Positions 1 through 7,830 of a DNA stretch of 53,905 nucleotides are shown here, in pieces. The translations under genes and the position numbers were made by a program. Below the pieces are notes generated by a model. The model was not told where the DNA came from and did not search any database. It worked only from the letters and a program-made list of their open reading frames with translations. Positions within the stretch are counted from its first letter, which is position 1. Each line of letters starts with the position of its first letter. Source of the stretch: Candidatus Zipacnadia bacterium. GTDB taxonomy: Bacteria > Armatimonadota > Zipacnadia > Zipacnadales > UBA5352. The stretch spans positions 1 through 53,905 of the forward strand of contig JALGVE010000027.1 in the NCBI GenBank assembly GCA_029820045.1. Reading direction: 5' to 3'.

Positions 1-502
1 CGGAGAAGGCGGGCCGGGCTCAGGTGCTCCCGCTCACGGCGGGATCACCTTCGCACGGCCCCTCCAGCTGTTGCCCTCGGTCATAGTGTCATTACCCAGG
101 ACATTACTCAGTCCATTCGGCATAGAGTCCCCACCGTTTGGAGCGGCCGCCTGAGGGCTCGCGTAGCGAGGCCGAAGTCGGCCGGCTGGCAGCACGGAGA
201 AGGCGGGCCGGGCTCAGGTGCTCCCGCTCACGGCGGGATCACCTTCGCACGGCCCCTCCAGCTGTTGCCCTCGGTCATAGTGTCACTACCCAGGACATTA
301 CTCAGTCCATTCGGGATAGAGTCCCCGCCGTTTGGAGCGGCCGCCTGAGGGCTCGCGTAGCGAGGCCGGAGTCGGCCCGCTGGCAGCACGGAGAAGGCGG
401 GCCGGGCTCAGGTGCTCCCGCTCACGGCGGGATCACCTTCGCACGGCCCCTCCAGCTGTTGCCCTCGGTCATAGTGTCATTACCCAGGACATTACTCAGT
501 CC
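1..502. repeat. 194-bp tandem repeat, about 2.6 copies, continuing past the window edge
   Basis: Copies start at 1, 195 and 389; the third breaks off near 502. They differ at only a few positions, so the duplication is recent. Each unit contains short hairpins such as GGCCGAAGTCGGCC and a near-palindrome around GCGTAGCG. The copy nearest the flanking gene also holds a 31-codon minus-strand ORF (422-517) whose last 24 or so codons recur in frame in the other units. No unique spacers separate the units, so it is not a CRISPR array. Plus-strand ORFs across it are read-through of the repeat. The first copy may be truncated by the window start. Confidence 0.95.
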
Positions 503-547
503 ACGCTTAACTCTCATTGCCTGCTCACGCGTCGTCGAACGTACTGC

Positions 548-2653
548 TCATGCAGAACCGCGCCGCCTTGACGCCTGCGCCCCGGGCACCTCGGTCTCTT
601 CACGAGGCGGCTCCAGGGAGTACACCGACTCGACCGCGAGTATCAGCAGCGCCAGCAACGCCAACAGCGCTGACACCTCGGTGCGTGTCGGCATGGGCCT
701 GCGCAGGAAGTCGGGCAGCTCGGCAGCCTTGACCACCACCACGTCCAGCGGCGCCAGCCGCCGGCTTAGCTCCGTGGCAGTAAGCCGCGTTGGGTCCGAC
801 TCCGCTCGGTCAAGATTGACCGCGAAGGCGGCGACTTCCTTCCCACCGGCGCGCACGATGTATGTCCCCCTGTGCTCCGGTGCAAAGCTCCAGGATGACT
901 TATCCCGCCGCAGCGGTGCGGTATGCCCAGCGTCATCCCTGACCTCGACAGGTCCGGACCCGACGGGCATGAGGCCGACGGCAACCTCGCCCGGCCCGCC
1001 CGATGCGACCTGCGGCATGCGTCCCTGCGCGAGATAGTGTGCCAGCCTGTGCAGGAGCGGGACGTAAACGGGGCGACGCACGAGGTCGGACCAGGCTGCG
1101 CCCGCGGAGGTATTGAAGAGGATGGCCCGACCGCGCTCGTGGGCTGCCTCGATCAGTGCGGGAGTGCCATCCTCAAAGCGCGCGAGGACGATCAGGCCTG
1201 CGTCGTCTCGAACGCTGACCTCCCGCGCGCTCGTGAAACGCGGGCCCATCAGGTCGCCGGCCAGCGGGCTGGCGAAGGCGGCAAGGGGCGCGCGCGAGGT
1301 CTCGAAGTCGGTGATGGCCGCCCCACCGCTGAGTTCCACGGGTTTGCTCACCTGAAGGCCTTCGAGCGACAGTGCGGGCAGGACAGTACTATCGTAGGCG
1401 TCAGCTTGAACTCCCGGCCCGGTGAAGAGCAGCGCCCCGGCGCCGGTCGCAATGTGGCCGGCGAGTCGCTCCGAGGCCTGCTCGCTGAGGCGCTTGGCGT
1501 CGGCCAGTATGACAACATCAAAGGGCGTGAGGTCGGTCTCAGCCAGCGCGTCCGCCTCGACGCGCTCAACGTGGATGACGCTGCGCCGGTCGCCGGGAGG
1601 GAAAGGATTGAGCGCGGCGCGCAGGTAGCGACTGTCCGGCTCCGTCCCGACGATGAGCACGCTGATGGCGTCAAGGACATGCTCGGCGAAGAGACGCTCA
1701 TCGTCCAGCCGGAAAGCATCGGCGGGGGCCTCCGCCTTGCCCTCCAGCGCGCCGGCCCGCCCGGGCGTAACCTCGAACTCCGCGAAAGCGGCGCTCCCCG
1801 GACGCGGGCTGACGCCGCGGCTGACCGATGCCAGCGGCGGCGCACTCAGCGTCAGGGGAATGACCTTGTCCTTCGGCTTCCCCCAGGCCTCGACGCGCGC
1901 GCGCAGGCGCAAGGGCCGACCCCGTAACGCCGGCCGTTCCACCGCCGTCATTTCGGTGACCGCCGTGTTGCTCTGCACTTGCTCGCCGACGTCCACGACG
2001 ATCACCTGGCCCGTGCGTGGCATGATGCCTCGAGGAAGCGGGCCGAGTGAGGTCGCCTGCAGGTCAGTCATCAGGTAGATGCGGCCTGGCACTCGCCGCG
2101 CGCTCTCAAGCGTGCTCAAAGCCTCGAGCACGCAGTCGCTCAAGGAACCGTTCGCCTCAGTCGCTCCGAGCTCCCTGATGAGACGATCTGCCTCGGAGGC
2201 GCTGACCGGCACGTCGCGGAGAGGGCGAAGTCGCGAGGCGGCGCCCGCCAGCAGCAGTCGTGCACCAGCGGGCATTGCCCCTACGATCTGCTCAGCCGCC
2301 TTTTGCGCGCGGCTGAGGAAGCTTGATGATCCAGGCCGACAGTTCATGCTCGCGGAGGTATCGAGCAACAGCATCGGTTCAGCCTGCTCGGCGGCGAGCC
2401 AACGGAGGAGGCCGGCGCGCGTCACTGGGCCGGCCAGCGCCAGGCTCAGGAGCACGACGGCGGCCATCCGCATCAGGAGCGCCAGGATGCGGCGCAGGCG
2501 GATGGGGCTGCGCCGCTGCTGCTGTGCGGCTCGCAGCAGGCGCAGCGAGGGGAACTGAAAACGCCGCGGCCGCCGGCGCCCGAAGAGATGAATGAGCACC
2601 GGCGCCAGCACGCCCACCGCGCCGAGAAGATAGAGAGGGCTGAGAAAGGTCAT
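548..2653 (-). CDS. BatA/von Willebrand factor A-type membrane protein
   Basis: This 701-residue membrane protein belongs to the aerotolerance-regulator-like family (BatA N-terminal domain plus vWA). The first 80 residues hold two membrane segments around a basic RRRPRRF stretch, typical of the BatA N-terminal domain. A vWA domain follows with the metal-site motif DTSAS, then a beta-sandwich-like region and a glutamine-amidotransferase-like segment (VLIVGTEPDSRYL...). A final membrane helix (ALLALLALLILAVE) lies near the C-terminus. I start it at ATG 2653 (MTFLSPLYLLG), because the ORF's ten extra residues lie in a short-repeat array. Relatives usually sit beside a MoxR ATPase and a DUF58 protein; neither is visible here. 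Its exact role is unknown. Confidence 0.85.
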   Translation of the reverse strand: MTFLSPLYLLGAVGVLAPVLIHLFGRRRPRRFQFPSLRLLRAAQQQRRSPIRLRRILALLMRMAAVVLLSLALAGPVTRAGLLRWLAAEQAEPMLLLDTSASMNCRPGSSSFLSRAQKAAEQIVGAMPAGARLLLAGAASRLRPLRDVPVSASEADRLIRELGATEANGSLSDCVLEALSTLESARRVPGRIYLMTDLQATSLGPLPRGIMPRTGQVIVVDVGEQVQSNTAVTEMTAVERPALRGRPLRLRARVEAWGKPKDKVIPLTLSAPPLASVSRGVSPRPGSAAFAEFEVTPGRAGALEGKAEAPADAFRLDDERLFAEHVLDAISVLIVGTEPDSRYLRAALNPFPPGDRRSVIHVERVEADALAETDLTPFDVVILADAKRLSEQASERLAGHIATGAGALLFTGPGVQADAYDSTVLPALSLEGLQVSKPVELSGGAAITDFETSRAPLAAFASPLAGDLMGPRFTSAREVSVRDDAGLIVLARFEDGTPALIEAAHERGRAILFNTSAGAAWSDLVRRPVYVPLLHRLAHYLAQGRMPQVASGGPGEVAVGLMPVGSGPVEVRDDAGHTAPLRRDKSSWSFAPEHRGTYIVRAGGKEVAAFAVNLDRAESDPTRLTATELSRRLAPLDVVVVKAAELPDFLRRPMPTRTEVSALLALLALLILAVESVYSLEPPREETEVPGAQASRRRGSA

Positions 2654-2660
2654 GGTTGGC

Positions 2661-2760
2661 TCCGACCACCGACCTACGACCACCGACTACCGACCACCGA
2701 CCACCGACCTACGGCTTACCGACCCGGCCGTTCATTGTTGGTCGGATGTCGGATGTCCGT
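2661..2760. repeat. Degenerate CCGAC/GTCGG microrepeat array
   Basis: This spacer is built from short units such as ACCGACCACCGAC and TCGGATGTCGGATG. It lies between the stop of the DUF4091 gene and the start of the BatA gene. Similar arrays occur at about 10815-10875 and 16188-16245, each also between co-directional genes. Confidence 0.8.
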
Positions 2761-2761
2761 C

Positions 2762-5311
2762 TTACTGCAGCTTCGCGATCCATCCGGCCAGGTGGCGGCG
2801 GATGCTATCGTACTCGTCATAGTCCCAGACACCGGGGGTCTTCAGATGCCCGACGACCGCCTTCTGCCCGTCTTCGGTTACCGTCTCCCCACCGGTCCAC
2901 TCGCCCTGGGTCGGCCAGCCTGCCCACTTGGAGTAATCCACCTCCGCCATCCGTGCGGCGATCCAGGCGCGCGATTCCGCCACGATCCGCTTCTGCTCGG
3001 CAGTGCCTCCCGCCAGGGCGCGCTTACAGAGCTCATCCCACGTGTACAGGTAGCGGTAGTCGTCAATGCCCTCCCGCAGCGCCTCGAAGCCGATGGACGG
3101 GCCCCCTGCCTCCTCTCCCATCGGCGGGTAGCGGTGCATGAACACGAACTTGCGCTCCGGGTTAGGGCCGTAGGGATCGGGCACAACTGACCGATATGAC
3201 CAGGTGAAGGCGCCCTTGGCGCCATTGATCCAGAGGTGGAAGCCCTGGGAAAAGCGCGCAGTCTCCGGCCGGTGGCCGCTTATCTCCACGTTGTAGAACC
3301 AGATAGTCTTTCCGAGCGCCGCCATGCGGTCGCGGAACTCCTGCCAGGCCTCGGCATCGTACACACCGCGCTTGAGGAAGGGGCCGTCGTGGAAGTTGAG
3401 GTAGTCCATCAAAGGCAGCGCCTCCTCCAGACCATCGGGGTGCCCATTCATCCCATCGGCCTCGACCCTGACGCCCACTCCCTTGAGAATCTGCATCTCG
3501 CGCAGCATCTTCTCGAAGCGAGGTCGGTGCTCGAAGGCCTCGTCCACAGGCTGGAAGATGATCTCCGGCCAGGCCTCCTGTCTCCCCTTCGCCAGCACCG
3601 CGCGGATGACGCCGGCGTAGGCGTCGGCGTACTCCTGAGAGTCAAGCGCCCCCTGACTCGCAGCGAACTTGCCCACGTCCCCGCCCATCAGCCACTGCAC
3701 CGGTTCGGTGAAACCGGCGGCCCGGTATGCGGCCATCGCGCGCTCGAAATCGGTCTCACCCGTCCACGCTATGACGACCCGGCCGCCGCGCATGTCCATC
3801 TCCGCACCCAGGTTGCCGCAGAGGCCGACCGTGGTCATGCCATGCTCGGCCTGGTCACGCCACTTCTCCTCGAGCGCTCCCGGCTCATCGGAATACGTAC
3901 GCACGTAGTCGTACATCCCCCACGACATGCCCTCTGGGTGCATCAGCCTGATGGGCAGCACCTCGACCTCGACCGGAATCTCGGCGCTGCCAACTGCGGC
4001 GGTAACGGTGATGCTTCCCCGGTACGTGCCGGGCTGCGCGTCCTTGGGAACATGCACGGTAAACCAGAACCACTGAGACGTGTCTGCCGCCACGTTCACC
4101 GGATGCATCGGCTCAATGAACGCTGGCAGAGACAGCATGTCGCTGGTGCGGGGGTGGACTTTGCGCACGAGGCAGCGCACCACGCCGGGCTCCACGCAGT
4201 CAGCCGGAAGCGCCCCGGCGTCTCCCTTGAGCGTCGAGACAGAGGCGGAGAGAGCCTCGAGGTCCTTGAGCGCGCGCACCGCGAAGCTGATAGGCTCACG
4301 CTCGCCGGGCGCTGCGAACGCGCGCAGCGTTGGGCTGAACTGCTCCGCCGTCGGCACGATCGCCGGCATGACGACATCGAGGTAGTTCACGGCGAAGGGC
4401 ACGAAGCCGCGCTCGCGATCGGCGGCCGACAGCTCAGGCATCGGGGTCGGATCAATGTGTGTCAACGGTGGCATCTCCTTCAGGTCAGTCGGCTCGATAC
4501 TCAGGTCATCCAGCCAGGCGGTGATGGGACCCCTGCGCCGGAAGTTGACCCAGAACCGCACCCGCAGGTGGTGAGTGCCCTTCGGTGGCTGGCACAGGCC
4601 GACGAAGCGCTTCCAGGGCGTGTCCTGCGCGACGTGGAGGCACTCATAGTCAGCCCCGAGCCACTTGTTGTCCTTGGCCTGAAAGACCACGGCGACGTCC
4701 GCGGCGCCACCCTCGGCCCCTTCGACCTTGAGCCACGCGCCGATGCGCAGCACCTTCACTCCCTCGGGTATCATCACCCGCTCCTGCGACCAGACGCCGT
4801 CGTCCTGCGCACGCTTGATGCCGATGCGGAGGCTGCGCGCGCCCTGGCGGAACTCCTGGTCATCCCAGGCCCAGTCAGGCTCCTGGCGATCCATGTCCTC
4901 AGTGTCGCCCTGCTTTGTCCTCTTCCATGCGAAGCTCCAGCCGTCAGGCGTCCCGTCGCCGTCCTCGTCCTGCTCGAAGCCCGGGTTCGCGACCAGATTC
5001 TCCTGCGCGCTCGCAGGAGCGCACAGGGACACAACCACGAGGAGAACTGCAAGGCTAATGCTTGTTCGGGCAAATCCATGCAGTACCGTGTTGCTGCGGT
5101 AGGTCGTATGGAGGGGCCGCGCAAGGCCCTCGCGAAGCAGGGCCGAGCTCGGCCCCTTTCCGCGCAACGACGGGGCGACTTCGCCTGTCCCGCTGCGCCA
5201 GCCAGGGCTCAGGCGGGCCCTCCATCGCACACACGCTGCGTGACTGGCCTCACTCTTGCGCAAGCAGGCACGAGCACGTAAGCCCGACCGACTAATGCGC
5301 GCTTCTCTCAC
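2762..5311 (-). CDS. Secreted DUF4091 glycoside hydrolase-like protein with N-terminal carbohydrate-binding module
   Basis: The 849-residue ORF encodes a probable extracellular glycan-active protein. Residues 77-103 form a signal peptide ending APASA. A carbohydrate-binding-like domain follows (NLVANPGFEQDEDGDGTPDGW), then a large (beta/alpha)-barrel-like region and a C-terminal DUF4091 module with the motif LREGIDDYRYLYTWDEL. The start is odd. A strong AGGAGGAG Shine-Dalgarno precedes GTG 5311, yet the signal peptide begins about 75 codons later. The codons in between are the structured repeat at 5099-5292. Removing it would leave a normal short, basic n-region, so I infer the element entered just after the start codon and kept the frame. 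Substrate unknown. Confidence 0.8.
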   Translation of the reverse strand: MREARISRSGLRARACLRKSEASHAACVRWRARLSPGWRSGTGEVAPSLRGKGPSSALLREGLARPLHTTYRSNTVLHGFARTSISLAVLLVVVSLCAPASAQENLVANPGFEQDEDGDGTPDGWSFAWKRTKQGDTEDMDRQEPDWAWDDQEFRQGARSLRIGIKRAQDDGVWSQERVMIPEGVKVLRIGAWLKVEGAEGGAADVAVVFQAKDNKWLGADYECLHVAQDTPWKRFVGLCQPPKGTHHLRVRFWVNFRRRGPITAWLDDLSIEPTDLKEMPPLTHIDPTPMPELSAADRERGFVPFAVNYLDVVMPAIVPTAEQFSPTLRAFAAPGEREPISFAVRALKDLEALSASVSTLKGDAGALPADCVEPGVVRCLVRKVHPRTSDMLSLPAFIEPMHPVNVAADTSQWFWFTVHVPKDAQPGTYRGSITVTAAVGSAEIPVEVEVLPIRLMHPEGMSWGMYDYVRTYSDEPGALEEKWRDQAEHGMTTVGLCGNLGAEMDMRGGRVVIAWTGETDFERAMAAYRAAGFTEPVQWLMGGDVGKFAASQGALDSQEYADAYAGVIRAVLAKGRQEAWPEIIFQPVDEAFEHRPRFEKMLREMQILKGVGVRVEADGMNGHPDGLEEALPLMDYLNFHDGPFLKRGVYDAEAWQEFRDRMAALGKTIWFYNVEISGHRPETARFSQGFHLWINGAKGAFTWSYRSVVPDPYGPNPERKFVFMHRYPPMGEEAGGPSIGFEALREGIDDYRYLYTWDELCKRALAGGTAEQKRIVAESRAWIAARMAEVDYSKWAGWPTQGEWTGGETVTEDGQKAVVGHLKTPGVWDYDEYDSIRRHLAGWIAKLQ
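5099..5292 (+). repeat. GTAG-headed multi-hairpin element inside the DUF4091 ORF
   Basis: It begins GTAGGTCG and ends ...CCCGACCGAC, so the ends can pair (GTCG/CGAC). Inside, TGGAGGGGCC (5109) pairs with GGGCCCTCCA (5215-5224) with one mismatch, enclosing several hairpins: GGGCC/GGCCC, GGCCCT/AGGGCC, the 16-bp palindrome GGGCCGAGCTCGGCCC (5140-5155) and GGGGCGACTTCGCC. Translated on the minus strand, it supplies about 65 residues of the DUF4091 protein's N-terminal extension with no stop codon. The outer boundary near 5292 is less certain than the GTAG end. Confidence 0.7.
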
Positions 5312-5406
5312 AGAGTACTCCTCCTGCTGCAGGTAGGGATACCGGTCAGCTTTACTTCACTGTTCTTCTTCGCCGGCGAAGGCCCTGTTCCTCCCGCGCG
5401 GACGGA

Positions 5407-5430
5407 GTCGGAGCAGGAGCTCCGACCTAC
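5407..5430 (-). repeat. REP-like hairpin (GTAG + stem-loop)
   Basis: On the minus strand this reads GTAG followed by GTCGGAGC-TCCT-GCTCCGAC, a perfect 8-bp stem with a TCCT loop. It lies in the divergent spacer between the DUF4091 and DUF1284-like genes. The same head and loop recur at 21724-21747 and 22028-22049. Confidence 0.8.
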
Positions 5431-5567
5431 ACGGAGAACGGCGCGCATCGGCGGACGGAGAGTGAGCGCTTAGCGGATGCCCTGAGTAAGGTGAAAGGCC
5501 TCCTAACGCGGAAATGTACCTGGTGAAGAAGGCAGTCGTCCGACTTTATACCGCGAGGGATGAAACC

Positions 5568-6557
5568 ATGACAGAGCAGCGAGGCATAGGCGACGGACTG
5601 TGCAAGGCCGCTATCACTATGCAGGCGCGCCAACTGCTGGCGACGGTCTGCATCCTCGGTGGCGCGGACTGCCCCTTGATGGAGAAGGAACAGGCTCAGG
5701 AGATTCTCGACCGGGTGAAGCAAGACCCAACCCTCACCATCAGGCTGGAGTCGAACGCCGATGAGATCACGCACTACGAAGACCTCGGCCCGGAGTACTA
5801 CCTGGCTTTGGACCCGGAAGAAGTCCTCAACCGCAAGCGAGACCTGGACGTGCTGCAGAAGCTGGGCCTGGTGCCGGGCTCGATTCGCCGGGCGCGCTAT
5901 CTCTACGAGCTGCTGTTCACGCGAGTCGAGACGCCCGACGGCATCTGCGCCTATGACACGCCGGGCTGGGAGGGCTGCCCGCTGGCGCGCACCGGAGCCT
6001 ACGAGAGCGTTCGCGCACAGGGCTGGCAGGCCGTCGTCTACGCACGCAGCGACCAGGAGATAGCGGAGTACCGCCGCCGCAACGTCGAGCGCATCATGAA
6101 CGGTGACCGCCTGTACATCCGTCCGCACCACCTGATGTGCCTGGCTTGCTGGTACGCTGGCGGGAAGGGACAAGGGCCCAGGCCCAACGACACCATCTAC
6201 GAGGCGCTGCAGAGGATCCAACGCGAGCCTGAGGTGCCGATTGTCCTCGTCGAGGGTTGCTGCGAGGTCTGCGACTGTTGCGACGGCTTCAACCCGGCAA
6301 CCGGCCGGTGCGTTCATGCCGGCGGGCTGATCCGGGACTACAAGAAGGACCTCGACGTGCTGCAGAAGCTAGGCCTGATGCCCGGCGCGACCGTGCCCGC
6401 CCGGGAGTTGTTCGACCTGCTATTCGAGCGCATCGAGTCCACGACTGAGATTTGCGGCTACGGAGACGATATCGTCATGTCTCAGGAATGGACCATCTGC
6501 AGCGGCCCCGGGGGCAACTCCGGCTACGTGGCGACGCGTGAGACGGGCGTGTTCTGA
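5568..6557 (+). CDS. DUF1284-like cysteine-rich protein with internal duplication
   Basis: This 329-residue cytoplasmic protein resembles DUF1284 proteins, which have a RPHHLLCL motif and a cysteine-rich putative metal or Fe-S site. The second half carries RPHHLMCLACWYAGG and CCEVCDCCDGFNPATGRC. The first half looks like a degenerate copy: it shares the block (R/Y)K(R/K)DLDVLQKLGL(V/M)PG and a following LYELLFTRVE / LFDLLFERIE segment, but its RPHH-equivalent is QARQLLATVC and most cysteines are gone. I start it at ATG 5568 (MTEQRG), with GAGGG about 9 bases upstream. The upstream in-frame ATG at 5514 has no better ribosome site. The function of DUF1284 is not established. It is the only plus-strand gene in the first 46 kb. 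Confidence 0.7.
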   Translation: MTEQRGIGDGLCKAAITMQARQLLATVCILGGADCPLMEKEQAQEILDRVKQDPTLTIRLESNADEITHYEDLGPEYYLALDPEEVLNRKRDLDVLQKLGLVPGSIRRARYLYELLFTRVETPDGICAYDTPGWEGCPLARTGAYESVRAQGWQAVVYARSDQEIAEYRRRNVERIMNGDRLYIRPHHLMCLACWYAGGKGQGPRPNDTIYEALQRIQREPEVPIVLVEGCCEVCDCCDGFNPATGRCVHAGGLIRDYKKDLDVLQKLGLMPGATVPARELFDLLFERIESTTEICGYGDDIVMSQEWTICSGPGGNSGYVATRETGVF

Positions 6558-6572
6558 CGGAGCAACACGCCC
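6545..6572. terminator. Hairpin between convergent genes, possible bidirectional terminator
   Basis: GGGCGTGTT (6545-6553) and AACACGCCC (6564-6572) form a perfect 9-bp stem with a 10-base loop that contains the stop codon of the plus-strand gene. It lies between convergent genes. There is no clear T-tract, so intrinsic termination is only probable. Confidence 0.5.
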
Positions 6573-6596
6573 GAGGACCTCTCAGGCAAGCGGAGC

Positions 6597-7541
6597 TCAG
6601 GCCGAGATGGGGAGACCCACGGTGAAGGTCGTGGTCAGCGGGTTGCTGGTGATGTCGAGGCGGCCGCCCAGGTCCTTCGTCAGTGCCACGCACAGTGGCA
6701 AGCCAACGGCATTCGGCGCTGACGCTCCCTCTTCGGCCACGCTCGCAGGGGCCTGCTCGAAGACCGCGGCGATGTCCGTATCCGACATCTGCGGGCCGTG
6801 GTCAGCAATGTTCAACAACAGAAACTCACCGCTGGGTTCGGCCCTGATCTGTATCGCGTCGCCCTCAGAGCTGCGAATGATACTGCTCAAGGCTAGGTGA
6901 TACACAACCTGCTTAAAGCGGCGCTCATCAGCCTCAACCGAGGGTAGACTGTCGGGGACCTCCACCTCCAGGCTTACCTTGGCCGCCCGTGCCTGCCCCA
7001 CCAGCAGAAGCTGAACGCGCTCCACTAGCTCTCGCGGGGCGATGGGCTCAGGATCGGAGGGCAATACGTAGCTGCGCGCACGGCCGACATCCAGGATATC
7101 GGTGATAATGCGCAGGATGCGCTGACCAGCCTCGTGGGCCTCCCTTGCAGCGTCTACTTGCTGTTCCGTAAGCTCGCCCAGGACGCCATCCCTCAGCATC
7201 TCGGAGTAGCCGAGCGTAACGTTCAGGGGGGTGCGCAACTCATGGCTGATGTTGCTCATGAGGCGTTGCTGAACACCCGGGAACTCCTGCCCATCCTGGC
7301 CGAACTCGCGGCGTGGCCGCCGAGTCGGCCTCCCGTGAGCCGCCACCACCAGCAGAACCAGCGCCGTCACCGCGAGACCGATCACCGGAAAGCCGGCGAG
7401 CGCCGCCGGGGCGATGTGGAGTACCTGAGCGGCCACCACCAACAGCACAATGAGAAGCAGTAGGACAGCAGCAGCGTACGTCAGTAGCGAGCCGCCGCCC
7501 GTAGTTCGCCTGGATGGCTGTCTCAAGCCCGAAGCGCTCAC
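6597..7541 (-). CDS. Membrane-bound histidine kinase with degenerate ATP-binding motifs
   Basis: This 314-residue protein has two membrane helices (about residues 20-45 and 50-68), a HisKA domain with H100 in NISHELRTPLN, and a HATPase-like C-terminal domain. The phosphoacceptor region is textbook. The ATP lid and N-box are not: the usual LLxNA asparagine is replaced (HLALSSIIRSS), the G1 box reads DHGPQMS instead of DxGxG, and the G2 box reads AVGLPLC. No response regulator is adjacent. It starts at GTG 7541, about 17 bases downstream of the inferred transcription start. It may be a weak kinase, or a pseudokinase acting by dimerisation with another kinase. Confidence 0.8.
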   Translation of the reverse strand: MSASGLRQPSRRTTGGGSLLTYAAAVLLLLIVLLVVAAQVLHIAPAALAGFPVIGLAVTALVLLVVAAHGRPTRRPRREFGQDGQEFPGVQQRLMSNISHELRTPLNVTLGYSEMLRDGVLGELTEQQVDAAREAHEAGQRILRIITDILDVGRARSYVLPSDPEPIAPRELVERVQLLLVGQARAAKVSLEVEVPDSLPSVEADERRFKQVVYHLALSSIIRSSEGDAIQIRAEPSGEFLLLNIADHGPQMSDTDIAAVFEQAPASVAEEGASAPNAVGLPLCVALTKDLGGRLDITSNPLTTTFTVGLPISA

Positions 7542-7564
7542 AATGCGGACTTCCCTCCCCCATC

Positions 7565-7593
7565 ATGATACCCCGTTGTGTGGGTTTTGTCAC
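7565..7593 (-). promoter_or_regulatory. Sigma70-type promoter for the histidine kinase gene
   Basis: On the minus strand a -35 box GTGACA (7588-7593) and a -10 box TATCAT (7565-7570) are separated by exactly 17 bases. Each box matches the consensus at five of six positions. Transcription would begin near 7558, just upstream of the GTG at 7541. Confidence 0.65.
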
Positions 7594-7665
7594 CACTCTT
7601 GACTCTTGCGGCGCGACAACAACGGACTCGTCAAAGCCTAAGCCCGAGGGCTCGCGCGAACTCAG

Positions 7666-7818
7666 CAGCCAGCGTCAGGGCCGGGCCGTCAGGCCCGGCC
7701 CTGGCCGTGGCGCCAGCAAAGCCGCCCCGTAGGGGCGGCTGGCACGCATATGCGTGCCGCAAGCGAAGCTTGCTTGCGGGCGCCACGGCGCGAGCGCGCA
7801 GCGCTCGCACGCTGGCTG
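7666..7818. repeat. Cloverleaf-like structured element of nested perfect stems
   Basis: Almost every base can pair. The outer stem is CAGCCAGCGT (7666-7675) with ACGCTGGCTG (7809-7818). Inside are three arms. The first is a 12-bp hairpin with a GTCA loop (7676-7703). The second is an 11-bp stem GCCGTGGCGCC/GGCGCCACGGC (7704-7714 with 7779-7789) that carries three further hairpins (7720-7740, the palindrome 7741-7758, and 7759-7777). The third is an 8-bp hairpin (7790-7808). All seven helices are perfect. The element fills the spacer between the GT2 stop codon (7831) and the kinase promoter. There is no coding signal. It could act as a structured RNA or as a single-stranded-DNA mobile element. 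Confidence 0.8.
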
Positions 7819-7830
7819 CGCGGGCCTCGG

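Noticed and set aside
1-502. CRISPR array
   Set aside because: The units are 194 bp, contiguous and without unique spacers, and no cas gene is present.
138-1037. Plus-strand 299-aa ORF (and 332-571) across the tandem repeat
   Set aside because: It translates the 194-bp repeat and then the antisense of the BatA gene; the peptide repeats only because the DNA does.
7666-7818. Integron attC site
   Set aside because: It is palindromic like attC, but has three branches inside an outer stem, no RYYYAAC/GTTRRRY core sites, and no integrase or cassette array nearby.
7666-7818. tRNA or tmRNA
   Set aside because: Cloverleaf-like in outline only; no T-loop GTTC, anticodon loop or CCA-end pattern, and the helices are far too long.
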